From NCBI GenBank assembly GCA_963995505.1, contig OZ023186.1, positions 20,343,570 to 20,407,569 of the forward strand: 64,000 nt of DNA, read 5' to 3'. The notes under the pieces are model-generated. The model was not told the origin of the DNA. It was given only the letters and a program-made list of their open reading frames with translations, and searched no databases. The stretch's first letter is position 1. Each line of letters starts with the position of its first letter. This DNA is from Hypericum androsaemum (lineage: Eukaryota; Streptophyta; Magnoliopsida; Malpighiales; Hypericaceae). Both the position numbers and the translations under genes were made by a program. Below, one piece after another: positions 23,888-34,390 of this stretch.

Positions 23888-24374
23888 TGTTGGGTATGGA
23901 GACTCCGTACTGTTCACGCATTGAATATACGGGGTTACTGTTCATATGTTGACTTTTCACTGTTCACATGTTGACTCGGCACTATTCATCCGGGGCCAGA
24001 AATGTGATTTCTGGTGGACGATTTTGCCCCTGCCGACACCAAATAGTCCTAGGCTGTGGACACTATAAATACCCACCTCTCAGTCACTATTTGTGTATCT
24101 TCTTCCTTGTGTAGAGAGAGAAAGAGACAGAGAGAGAAGAGGAGAGAGAGAAACACCATTGTTGAGCGAGTGAAGCTCTAGAGTGTAGATCGAGCTTGAT
24201 ATAGTGAAATCTCCTGGCTTGGTACGCCCCCGGACGTAGATCGGTTTAGATCGAACCGGGTGACCAAATTTTTGTGTCGTATTCTTGTGTGCGTGAGTTT
24301 CCTTTGTGCTTGTCATCGATCTCTAGCTCCGGAAGTTGTTCGTGTGGTGTTTGGGGCCCTCGTGTTTCCCTACA
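23888..24374 (+). repeat. 3' LTR of the complete copia element
   Basis: 487 bp. It equals the 5' LTR except for one substitution, a 4-bp indel near 24090 and an additional 22-bp copy of an internal motif near 23950. Confidence 0.97.
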
Positions 24375-24442
24375 CCGGCAATAAAACCAATCGTGTTCGA
24401 CCATGAATATCAAGTGACGAAAACAAGATGCAACATTGACAT

Positions 24443-24592
24443 TAATTAAGATTTTAAAATTAATAAAATTTTATGCTCCCAATACTATTAATTTATAAAT
24501 ATTTTATTGTATTTAAATTTATTTTCCAAACAAATCGATGTACCTCACATAAATTGCGTATTAAGTAGGTGTGATGCATTTTTAAAATGGGT
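24443..24592. repeat. Copy B of the duplicated AT-rich segment
   Basis: Partner of 19221..19356. A further short repeat, CGAAAACAAGATGCAA, follows the two copies' shared layout at about 24418 and 24654. This supports a tandem duplication that existed before the copia insertion. Confidence 0.78.
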
Positions 24593-24674
24593 TTTGTAGA
24601 AGCGTCTTTAAATAGAATTTAATTATGTTCGATTCTCAATACTCGAGTGGTGTCGAAAACAAGATGCAATATCG

Positions 24675-25592
24675 TCACTCAATTTTCCAAGCATCTATTA
24701 CATGTACAAACTCGTGAACCTGGTTCTCTTCAAGTTCCAAGTTGCAGGTATCAGAATCATCATTAATGCCATGGCTACCATTAACATTCCCCTCCTCTAA
24801 GATACATCCTTTCGGGCTCGGCTTGAGGACGAACAAGCCGTGTCGAGTCCCCGAGCTGCTGAACAGCCAATCGTGCACGTCCCAGAAGATCTGCAGCGAT
24901 GTCTGGTCCACCAATGTCACGCTCTCGTTCCCCCGGAATCTCCAATTCAAGTTCATCACGTGCATCACCTCGAACCCGTCTACGCTGATCCACATCTCGG
25001 GGTCTCCCATCCCGGACGTGTTCGCGAGCTCCACCACCACGTCCTGCTCGTGCTTCCCGTCCTGCTGGAGGATTGATTTCGTGCAGAACAGCTTCTTACC
25101 GTATACGTTCTCTTTCTTGTACAACAATGTTGGTTCCTCGAAGGACGGCCGCTTCCTGGTCCGCTTGTATGCATCTGCCTTCAAATCGCCTAGCATTAGG
25201 ACCACCTCCTCATCTTGTACGATGGCCACGTAGTAATCCGAGGAGGGTTCGGGACAACTGGTGAATTTCGCCTGTCGGAAGTCCCAGTACACGTCGAGCC
25301 TCTTCCCGTCGACTTCCAAGGACTTGAGACCCTTCTTCCCCCAGAATTGCCACGTCTTTATGTCGATCTTGCAGGAGTAGCATTGGCTTTCGTTGGACAG
25401 GTTCTGGACGTCGAGCGTAAGGGAGTAGTTCATCAGGTTCTTGATCCATGTGACCGTCACGCTGCGAGGGAACTGCACCAGCTTGGCATTGTAGACGTAG
25501 GAGACTGAGAAGCTCGGAGTTTTGTTGTTCGTCGGATGGGGATCCTCTGCTTGTGCCTCTGCTGATGGCTCGGGTCCTGGAAGACTAAGCAT
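24675..25592 (-). CDS. DUF868 family protein
   Basis: Single-exon gene of 305 aa, ATG 25592. It matches the plant-specific DUF868 family along its whole length. Examples are VTVTWIKNLMNYSLTLDV near the N-terminus, a WDFRQAKF stretch, YYVAIVQDEEVVLMLGD, then RPSFEEPTLLYKKENVYGKK and the signature LQIFWDVHDWLF. Length is normal for the family, and I see no signal peptide or membrane segment. The function of DUF868 is unknown. The coding region is GC-rich compared with its surroundings. It converges on the copia element, whose 3' end is about 300 bp beyond the stop codon. Confidence 0.93.
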   Translation of the reverse strand: MLSLPGPEPSAEAQAEDPHPTNNKTPSFSVSYVYNAKLVQFPRSVTVTWIKNLMNYSLTLDVQNLSNESQCYSCKIDIKTWQFWGKKGLKSLEVDGKRLDVYWDFRQAKFTSCPEPSSDYYVAIVQDEEVVLMLGDLKADAYKRTRKRPSFEEPTLLYKKENVYGKKLFCTKSILQQDGKHEQDVVVELANTSGMGDPEMWISVDGFEVMHVMNLNWRFRGNESVTLVDQTSLQIFWDVHDWLFSSSGTRHGLFVLKPSPKGCILEEGNVNGSHGINDDSDTCNLELEENQVHEFVHVIDAWKIE

Positions 25593-27551
25593 CGTTTCTC
25601 AGGGCTCTTGTGTTCGGAAAATACGCGACCCGGATCCAGAATTCAAGGGATTATGCCCCATATGCATCAAGATGTTTCGATAATGGCTTTGAATTTCTAG
25701 TTCTACCTGAAAATTAAAGAGGAAACACGATCATGGTTTCTTTTTTTCTTTCATCAGAAAAGGGAAAGCAGAATTGCTTCCGGAATTTTATTCAATCAAA
25801 CATCTCAGACACAATGCGATAACAATAGAATGGACTTCTCCCAGAAATGAATCTCAAGAGCAAGCAATTCAATTGGTAGAACAAGAGATCGAGCAACAGG
25901 AACTATGGTTCCTCCTAGGACATAGAGGCCAAGGTGGAATTAAGGCTTACCTTGGCGAAAAACCATGCAAGTTCTCCAACGGATGTCACAATTTTTAGAA
26001 AGACGAGATCCTGATGGACAGGTTGATTGTGTACGGTCTAATTGGTTGATACCGACAGGGCTATCGTAATCGAATTTGATGAAACTGAAAAAGGCTCAGG
26101 ATTTACTCAGGTTTGGGGCTGGAATATTGTTGCAGTGCCTTCGAATCAGATTAGTTTCCTTGCAATTTTGCAGCTGCGTTTTGGTTAGTGGCCATCTAAT
26201 TCGAGACGGGGCCAGGTCGGTCACACCTCCTAAATTTGGTAAACTTCTGCATTTCATTATACAAACTAAAAATAGGATATGGCAAAATGAAAAGCCGTCA
26301 AAGAGAGATGTAGTCCAAAAATAAGGGGAGGGAAACCACCACCTACATGAATTCTCATGTTCGAGCTTGGAGAATGCCGCTGTACTGAAACTTGCTAGCA
26401 CGAACTATGTGGTCGGTCCTGTCCATTTCGATCCTAGAATAGTTGGTCAGTATCTACCCAAGTTGTTCCAGTGAGCTTATTACTGGGAAGGGTCTGATGG
26501 AAGATCCGCTTTCTGATGAACTATTCCTGTATTAGTCCACAATTTACAGGATGACATTGTAAAAATCACAACCCTTTTGGAAGAAGAAAGATTACACGAG
26601 GATTTGGTTGATGCAGTTGTATATTGACGAGAGTTTGGGTGGAAAATGCTCAGTTAGTAATGCTGCCCAAGTGGATTTTACTTCTAAGGACAATAGCTGT
26701 TCTGGTTGTTCTAGTGTGGGCAGACGGTTACGTGAGTGGTATCAACCAAATCTTAACATCGAAATTGATAAGTACGTATACAAATACCCATATATATATA
26801 AGCCGCAAAAAGTTTATTTGTAAGTGTTATAAAATTCATATGTTTATTGCCATGGGTTGTTTTTGATCCTCGGGCTTGGACAGGCCTCGATAAGAATTTT
26901 GGAGCTTATTCGACCGGAAGGACGTTCTGCAGAATATCTGTGCATCTCATGGTAACAATCTATCCAGTATCTTTAAGCTGATACACTATTGCAGAGACTC
27001 GGAAGTCATAGCTTCAAAGCTGTATAGTTGCAATGGGACGGCACTCCTACGTTCTTCTGCACAACTGCAAGTATCAAGCAACGGCAGAAGCGATCAGTCC
27101 GTGGTGGAAACTAGGAGGCATTATGCGGAGGTCATTTGGCGCTCGGCATTCATCTTCATCCCCGTCTATTTCCCACAGAAAGCCAGCATATGATGCATGA
27201 ACATAACTGCAGTAGATACAAAAACTTGCTCTAGTTGCTAAATATTTTTCAGAGGTGATAATTGTTTCAGTTTGATATACTGAGAGATAAATGATGGCTC
27301 TAGTTGCATACAATGCCACCTTTCTCTCCATCTCTCACCATCTCCATGATTATAGACCTGCATTCCAGAAATCACAACAAGGATCTTTTCCACTTTCAAA
27401 TTCAAATAAAGAAAATTCATGAATTGTAATGAGAAATATTCTAATTGAAACATACGTCGTCTTTCTTATTACTAGAGTATGATATAACAACTATAATCTG
27501 TCAAAATCCCCTATGAGTTTTATTTAACCATCCCTCTACCCAGCTTCTGAA
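25593..27551. other. Region between DUF868 and the F-box gene, no gene called
   Basis: Several short plus-strand open stretches (25774..25998, about 26380..26470, about 26545..26650) have a coding-like look. They do not join into a gene and I recognise none of them. They could be remains of a decayed gene. Confidence 0.4.
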
Positions 27552-27902
27552 TTACAACGTACACAAACTTTGATCGGGTCTTTTTAGCACAAACTTTGGC
27601 AACTGACCTCTCCTTGCTTTCATCATCCTCTTAAACAGGGTCCCAATAATCTCTCGATAACGACAATCGAATACAATCTTGTCAAGGTTTATAGCCTTCT
27701 CAATGATGTATATGACAAGTTCGGTATCCGGGACATCTCCTATGAATCCGGGAAATTCAACTTCTTTAAGGTGCTGATGTTGGTACAATATTCTATGCGT
27801 CATTATTTTTTCCTTTTTACAATAGCTGGACACAGCCCCGGATTTCTGAAACGAAGGACGCAAAACTAGAATAATTCAAAAAAAGTCACTGAGTTAAATA
27901 TG

Positions 27903-27923
27903 ATATATATATATATATATATA
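27903..27923. repeat. (TA)n microsatellite in an F-box gene intron
   Basis: About ten TA units in intron 3, close to its donor site. Confidence 0.85.
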
Positions 27924-28146
27924 CACCTACCTTAAAGACAAATCTTCTCAAGACCGAAGATGCTTCAATCCATGAAGTAAAGCAGAGCAAGCTTTCCTTG
28001 CGGCTACTCCAAACACTAATTGTCAAGTGCTTGAGATTTCTTAATGTGGGGATTCCCGTGAGCCACTGAAAATGATGAAAAATTCCCAATCAAGACATGT
28101 AAAACTTCAAAGCATCACTTACCAAGTAGTCAAAACAAATTGTACG

Positions 28147-28167
28147 ATATATATATATATATATATA
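28147..28167. repeat. (TA)n microsatellite in an F-box gene intron
   Basis: About ten TA units in intron 2, again just after the donor. Both introns of this gene therefore start with nearly the same TA run. Confidence 0.85.
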
Positions 28168-29264
28168 GACTAACCTCGAAACGACCTTGAACATCAAGTG
28201 AAAGAGTCACTATTCGAGAAAGATAACTTGTGAAAGAGCAAAAATTGTTTATTAAAAAAACATAAAAACCAGCTTCTGCTGACATCTCATTGAGTTGGGT
28301 GCGCACTTGAGAGGCATGCTTGTCACTAAATCACTTTTGTACTTAAATGAAACGAGATTTGGTGCAGAAACCTCAAAAACCTTTAACTTATCACAACATC
28401 GTATCTCCAAAAACTTCAATCGAACAGGACCACCTATTTTCAGACTTGTGAGACTATCTGAATCTTTGACACACAGTGATTCAAGCAAAGGACACCATTT
28501 AAAAAGTGCTCGATGTGATCACCGGTCACGTTCACATCGACCAATAGGAGATCTGTAAGCGAAGTGCACCCAATGTCTCGCAAGCTCAGTCTCTTGTAAT
28601 CACGATGAATAGGTGGAAACAAGTACTTGTCGTCTTGATACTCGTCATATCCTGAAAAATCCAATTCTAGCTTTCTAACATTGCTTGCCATTGCAAATTG
28701 AACCCATTTGTCAATTTGGGTATGATGCCGCATGCTCAACTCTAAAGAGATGCTGAGTTCATCTAGTTTTTCTGCTCGATAGGAATCGAGGACTTTATTG
28801 ATCCGACCAATGAACTTTGTTTCTTCAATTTCAAGCAGTTCCCAATCGCGAGGGAAATGATAATATGACAACTTATACTTTGCGCACATGGAACCAAATC
28901 TCAATACTGGAACTAATTTGGGAAGAGGAGCCCACCGGCGCGAGAGAGCGCCACATCTTACAGATTCTTGCGTGGTCAAACGAGAGAGAACGCAGACAAG
29001 GATGTCATCCGGCAATTTACTAATCAGATCCTCACGGTCGATGCAACCTCCGGTCTGGTTTGGAGACTGAGAAGTTAAAAAAGAAGAAGCAGATAATTGA
29101 TCAATTATAGGAAAAACGTAACTTTGATGGAACTGTTCCCCTGTTGCTAGATCGTAATCGACCAGGAAAGACACTGGGAATTAGATTGAAGTATCTACCT
29201 TTGGTTGCTTCTTCTTCCCCCGTTGGCGTTCGTGTAAAGTGTGGTGATTTTTTCGAGACCTCAT

Positions 29265-29984
29265 GACTCGGAGAATTGGATTAGGGTTGGGAAATTCGGG
29301 AAAGAGGAAGTACAAAAAGTTTTGTGGAGAAGAAGTAAATTTATAACTGACTAGAGAAGGAAAGAAAGATTGGATTAGGAAATACAATGGGCCTGTCGTC
29401 GTCGTGCCATCCAAGGTAAAGGAGGAGATGTATATTAAATTTTTTTTACGAATGATTAAAATTTATTTTGGTACTGAATATTTTTACGTGATTATATTTT
29501 TGTATATTTTATTTTTTTTAATAATGGCTAAATTTCATTTTGGTACTAAAATTTTTTACACGATTTTATTTTTTCGTACATTTTAATTTTTTTCAGATAC
29601 GGCTAAACTTTATTTTGGTACTGAATATTTTTACCCAATGCTTACTTATAGATGCATTTCTAGCTCCAATTTTCACGTGGGAAATAAATTTATAAAGGAT
29701 TATAGGTGGATGATATTCTCAAATTTGAACCATGAAAACGAATTGGGATAAAGTGAATTTTGAAGTGACATAATTAGTTTAAATTTGAATTAGTTGATTG
29801 AGGTAACTTTTATAATAAAAAATGATAACGGCACAAGGAGATACATGATTTAAACTCTTACATTGAGTAATATCTACCTTTGACAAAAATAAAAATAAAA
29901 AAGAGAAAAAATTAACCAACAATTAAAGCACAAAGGGGTTCTAAATAATTCTAAACGAAAAAAATAGTACCATTATTATTAGGA
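29265..29984. other. AT-rich intergenic DNA
   Basis: Upstream side of the F-box gene. Near 29460, 29530 and 29600 there is a degenerate tandem repeat of about 75 bp built on TTTATTTTGGTACTGAATATTTTTAC. No gene recognised. Confidence 0.55.
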
Positions 29985-30110
29985 CAAATTACTCTTAAGT
30001 CCCTGATCTTTGGTCACCGTCCCCCTAGGATCCCTGACTTTTGAAAAATGATTGTCTCATCCCTAAGTTTTGATGATAATAGACTGTCGGGTCCCTGGAG
30101 CCGGAATATT
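29985..30110. repeat. Left terminal inverted repeat
   Basis: Pairs with 31309..31425. It contains an extra ~14 bp (near 30030) missing from the right arm. Confidence 0.85.
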
Positions 30111-30849
30111 CTTTTTTCTTAGGCAAACCCCCACTTGAAAAGACAAAAATGTCCCTCCCACTTAAAAAATAAAAAAATCCTCTCCCACTCACCTTCTTCC
30201 CCAATTCATCTTCAACCCCCAACTTTGAAAATATCAATTCGAAGTAGCAATCGAATCCATCATCGACATTGAAATGAACATCATACCTACTAAGCGAGGA
30301 GAACAAGACTCTAATCAATCCAAATCTCATTGCCTCCCTAACATCCATCTTCTCTTCCTCCCGCGGCCCCGCCACGGCTTCTTATTCGACTCCCATAATC
30401 TAAACCCAACGAGGATGGCCTGGGCGGGGCGGTACTGTAGTCCTTGACCTCCTCGAAGAGGAGGGCGGTATAGGGGACGAGGAGTGGGTCACTGCTACAG
30501 TGGGTCACCGACGAGGAATGGGTCGACGCATCGAGGGTCATCGACGAGGGTCAACGTCGAGGACTTGTTCATCGCCGTACAATTCCCAGAGTGGTGAGCG
30601 TAGGCCACGAAGGGATTGGAGGCGTAAGGAAGCACGCGCTGGGAGAGCAGCGGAGGAGGAGGAAGTTGATTGGGACCCAGCGGCAGAAGAGGGGGCAGGG
30701 ATGGAGATGGATTAGGGTCAAATTTTACTAGTCTTTTACTTGTCTGATATCTAGTCTTTTGGTCTGTGTTTGTCTTGAAGTGGGACTTTGGTTTGGTCTT
30801 GGACGTTCTAAACCCTTATGAGTTTGTTGTTTCTGGTCTTCCATTGCAG

Positions 30850-31043
30850 AAAATCACAGTTCCTCAGAAGTTCTTTGGTCATTTCTACGTGTTGGCTCTG
30901 TTATGGACAGCTATCCATCCTGCTTCTAGTGACCTGGATATATGCATCCAGCTATTCACAAGGAGCTTGGAAATCTGTGGCTTTTGATGGAGACGATATA
31001 TGTGTTCAAGTATAGCCTTGTAGCTCGTATGCATATTTTCCAT
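30850..31043 (+). pseudogene. Captured polyprenol reductase fragment
   Basis: After an acceptor-like TTCCATTGCAG, the frame reads KITVPQKFFGHFYVLALLWT. After one frameshift it gives VTWIYA, and further on ETIYVFKYSLVARMHIF. These three blocks follow in the same order the N-terminal part of plant polyprenol reductase (PPRD, steroid 5-alpha-reductase family; an ER membrane enzyme that makes dolichol from polyprenol), as I remember it. The catalytic C-terminal half is absent. The fragment lies inside the TIR transposon and is best explained by capture from a functional gene elsewhere. Confidence 0.75.
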
Positions 31044-31308
31044 TAGATGTTATTTTCGATCTGGGTTGTTTCCATGTTGTGTGTTCTAATTAAAATTAAA
31101 GTTTTTAGAATTAGGGTTCTTCAAATTTTAATTCTTTCTAATTAGTTTTAATTCTCACTAAAAAATTTTGGTTTTGAGTTGTGGTTGAAGGTTGGAGGAT
31201 GGAGATGAGGTGGGAGGAAGAAGAAGGGGGAAGAAGGAAAGAGATTTTTTGTTTTTAAGTGGGAGGGTATTTTGGTCATTTCAATTGGGAGTTCACCGGA
31301 GAAAAATA

Positions 31309-31425
31309 AATATTCCGGCTCCAGGGATCCGAGACTGAGTCTATTATCATCAAAACTTAGGGACGGGACAATCATTTTTCCTAGGTGAAGGTGACCAAAG
31401 ATCAGGGACTTGAGGGATTATTTAG
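31309..31425. repeat. Right terminal inverted repeat
   Basis: Reverse complement of the left arm, including GTGACCAAAGATCAGGGACT. Confidence 0.85.
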
Positions 31426-31463
31426 AACCAACCCTTCTCTTCTAAATCGAAAGGAGCGAAACG

Positions 31464-32530
31464 ATGCCGGATGAGACGAACTCAATAGACGACGTACGTT
31501 ATGGAGAAGGCGTCTGGCCCACATTTCTCTGGCCTCGCTCCGCCTCACACTCTTCGCCGGCCGGCCCCCCTCCGCTCCTCCTCCTCCGATCTCAATTGTC
31601 CCAAGCAGCAGCCCCTTGTGATCGGTAAACGACCACTTCTTCGTCCTCCTCTCTAGACGAATTTAACGATTCTAACCCTGTGGCTCCTTTTCTAGGGGTT
31701 CTGGGGGTACACAATACATAATAATAGATTTTTCGGTCCAGTATTTGAGTCTAGTTGTTTTCCGGCCTTGATAGGCGTTATTTATTTAGTTACTATTATT
31801 ATTATTATTATTTTTTCGTAATTCTTTTTTATATGTTAGGATTCATTATTTTTTTTATCACGGGGAGTTCTCACGAGTATAACTTTGACCACCCTGGTGT
31901 GGTAACTTTGTTGGAAGCTTGAATTTCTTGTGGATGTTTCTTGTGGGTTTTTGTATTTTGATTGCTGAACAGATGCTTTCGACACCGAACAGCTGCTGGA
32001 CTGTGCTCAGGAGTCGGCAGTCTTATCGTCGTGTCCCCATTTACTACGATTTTAAGAAACACCTTCAGGCAGGTGTAAAACAATATGCTTCTTGTATCTC
32101 TGTAGTTCCAGGCAGACTGCAAAGTCTCTGCGTAGCTTGGCCTGCCATCCTTCTTTCAGCACCCACAAGCAAAGACGCGGAAGGGAGAAAGAAATCCATA
32201 GAAAGAAAAAAGGTAAAAGCTCCGTATCCAAGTATCTGTTGGCCCTTAGTTGCTAGCTATAGTGTCGGATATATTCTAACGGCCAGGCTGCTAGTTGATC
32301 ATGACTTGAAACTACTGTGCATCACATTTGATCTTAAGCATCCTTTCACCCTTTCCTTTGTTTAGGGATTCAGGTCAACTCCCTCCCCATATTCTTGTAT
32401 CTTTTATGAAAAATGGTTATCAAAACTGATTTCAGGTTAATGCTTCCGATGTCATCATCCTTTGAGGGGATTTTAGTTTTCCATGATCACCGTGTGTACG
32501 AAATCTGGAACATCTCTGTTGATGCAGGTT
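31464..32530 (+). pseudogene. Uridine kinase-like (UKL) pseudogene, N-terminal part
   Basis: Four decayed exon pieces in order. 31464..31622: start MPDETNSIDDV, then after a frameshift MEKASGPHFSGL and PLVIG with a GT donor. 31696..31715: TCTGGGGGTACA after an acceptor, the first bases of the glycine-rich P-loop exon, which then breaks off. 31973..32071: AFDTEQLLDC and, in another frame, VPIYYDFKKH. 32436..32530: VNASDVIIL, a 1-base insertion making a stop, then EGILVFHDHRV. The family is uridine kinase fused to UPRT (pyrimidine salvage). The ATP-binding loop and the whole UPRT half are missing. Introns are retained, so this is a genomic duplicate and not a retrocopy. Confidence 0.82.
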
Positions 32531-32667
32531 TGAATTTACTCAATTCTTTTTAGTCATTCAGTGTTCCCATTGCAGACTCTTGCACTTTTTGATTCATAAA
32601 TTTACTTATTTATCATCGAAGGGGTTCAAGTTACTGGCAATTGGAACTCATCCTCTTAGAAATGTGA

Positions 32668-34390
32668 TCGATTCTTTTTGCTCTTCCCAGGATGGGTATT
32701 TGTGCTTAGAGCAAAAAATGGTGTATCAAATGTGTATGTGTTGCTTACTATACCCATCGTCTGAGGAAGAGTGCTATTAAGTTGGTGAGGTTCTTGGTGG
32801 AGAGGCTTCCTGAATCCTCGTCATCATCATCATCATCATCATCGTCTTGTTGTGTTGGTAGTTATGTGGAAGGAGTTGGATGAGAAGGAAGGTGTTGTGG
32901 TGTCAATAAGCAGGACGACCGTGGTGGAGCTTAAGATGCCTCATCTGTCAAGGCTTTTGTGTGTTCATGGTGGAAAGATCTTACCTCCGGATGAGTCACC
33001 TAAGGAAGGAATACATGTGCTTGGTGATGGGATGGGATACTCGGTCGGTCCTATGGAGGATGTGGGAGAGTAGTAGTTCCTAATGGTGTCTGTTTATGCT
33101 TGTTCTTGCATAGGGACATGACGAGGTAGAACAAATGCCAAAGAAGGGAAAAGGGTTCAAGGAGGAATTGAGAGCCAAGAAACAAAAACATAAAGCATCA
33201 AGGAGGAAGCAGATCTCAGCAGCAAGAAGCATGGTATCTGATGACCAACGTTCTCTCGACTTCTACCCTGAAGCAGCCTGACGAGCAAATCAGTGTTAAA
33301 AACTCACATGCTTTGTAACTCGATTCACAGTGGTTAGATACTGGTAAATTTTTTGTTCAGTTCATCTGTTGGAATCTTTGATTTGGCTTATTTATGGTAG
33401 AATTAGAATGTTTGCTCTGTTTGTTAACTCTTTTGCTGCCCTCGAATATTTGCTTTGTAATGTCAATGTAAAGTCGAATGAACAAACATCACTGGAAAAG
33501 AAGGATTTCTTCTCCAAATCGGTACTGAAGAGAGTAACCACTGATTCTCTAGCATCTCTCTTGATCAGGGAGGGATTCTTTCAGAAAGCTCATGGAAGAG
33601 AAGAAGAAGACAACTGCAGAGGTGTCTCTGTATGCTGGCTTACCAGGGGCTCAGGAGAAGCTGAGAGACGTTGAGCAGGAAAACCACCTCGCCTTATCTG
33701 AGATCAGTAGGCAGTATGTTATCGGACAGCGATCTGAGTCTATGGATTCCATTGGCATATTCTAAGGTGATGTTCAAAATCTTGTGCTTAGGGACGTGGA
33801 AATATCGAGACTCTCTTTGGAAATTGGGAAGCAGCCCAAAACTTACCGTCAAGAGCATCTTATGTTGAGCGCATAAAGAAAATCACGAAGAACAGTCAGC
33901 AAACAAGAAGCCGACATCGAGCATATCTTGAAAGACACTAGAGATCTTCAGCCAGAGAGTAACTCTATCCAAGAACACCCTTATCGAACTGATGCTGTTC
34001 TGGATGAAATAGTTAACAGGTCTGGTTTTCTTTTCCCTGTCTAAATTTTGGCTCATAGAGTTGGTGGTTTACACCGTATCCGCTGATCTGACTGAAACTG
34101 CCACAAAGTGCTGCATTACATTTGATACACTCAATTGCATATTCCAGGACTCTGAAGCTTAATCATATGTTCAATTTTACTCGGGGAAGCAAAGTAAAGA
34201 CTCGGTGGGACTCCAGGGCTACCGGCTCCTGACTAGTATCCACGAAAGCTTCGAGCAGGTTTCGGAGAAGATCCTTGCAACTGACAGGGTACGAAGAGAA
34301 GTGTTGGACCTTGAGAAGAGGCTAGCAACATTGTCATCCCGAAGAGTAGATGTAGGCAAGCTACAGGCTGATCTTGGCTCTGTCATATGA
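32668..34390 (+). pseudogene. CCDC22 homologue pseudogene
   Basis: Decayed copy of the plant coiled-coil protein related to CCDC22 (in animals part of the CCC complex of endosomal sorting; the plant role is little known). The first piece ends YPSSEEECY and, past an inserted base pair, KLVRFLVERLPES followed by a poly-serine run from a TCA repeat (32821..32843). From 33590 come EEKKKTTAEVSLYA and AQEKLRDVEQENHLALSEI, then a stop near 33763. Next are KQPKTY, KKITKNSQ and SNSIQEH pieces in shifting frames up to 34020. The last exon (34205..34390) is clean: GYRLLTSIHESFEQVSEKI to the C-terminus KLQADL. The middle, about 32860..33480, is doubtful. Confidence 0.82.

Larger units (their letters stand above)
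19432..24374 (+). mobile_element. Complete Ty1-copia retrotransposon, 4.9 kb
   Basis: All structural parts are present. LTRs are 19432..19892 and 23888..24374, with a 5-bp target duplication CCGGC at 19427..19431 and 24375..24379. A methionine-tRNA primer site follows the 5' LTR, a purine tract precedes the 3' LTR, and one uninterrupted gag-pol frame lies between them. The LTRs differ by one substitution and two indels (22 and 4 bp), which points to a recent insertion. Protein order (protease, integrase, RT, RNase H) places it in copia, and the overall look is Tnt1/Tork-like. It sits between the RecX and DUF868 genes and is transcribed away from RecX. Confidence 0.97.
27552..29264 (-). pseudogene. 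F-box/LRR (FBD-type) gene with two 1-base frameshifts
   Basis: Four-exon model, complement(join(27552..27845, 27931..28065, 28175..29066, 29199..29264)), with consistent phases. Exon 1 gives a basic 22-aa start (MRSRKNHHTLHERQRGKKKQ). Exon 2 gives the F-box (DLISKLPDDILVCVLSRLTT) and the leucine-rich part. Exon 4 gives an FBD-like end (LKEVEFPGFIGD...). Such proteins are usually substrate receptors of SCF ubiquitin ligases. Exon 2 is broken twice, near 28498..28505 and near 28294..28299. Each break looks like one base lost from a short A run, after which the family sequence goes on in the next frame. It may be a recent pseudogene, or an intact gene with two consensus errors. Confidence 0.8.
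29985..31425. mobile_element. TIR DNA transposon carrying gene fragments (Pack-type)
   Basis: Long imperfect terminal inverted repeats: the left arm (29985..30110) contains AAGTCCCTGATCTTTGGTCA, and the right arm (31309..31425) is its reverse complement with small indels. A weaker match extends inward to about 30230 and 31185. No transposase is present. The interior holds pieces of a polyprenol reductase gene. Long TIRs and gene capture suggest a Mutator-like element, but I could not find a clean target duplication, so the superfamily is open. Confidence 0.75.

Noticed and set aside
25774..25998. 74-aa plus-strand frame
   Set aside because: Starts at a non-ATG codon and matches nothing I know; may be a relic.
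29066..29174. F-box gene start at 29174
   Set aside because: The codon is GTG, and the stretch to 29067 behaves as an intron (GT...AG) between two in-phase exons; ATG 29264 is a better start.
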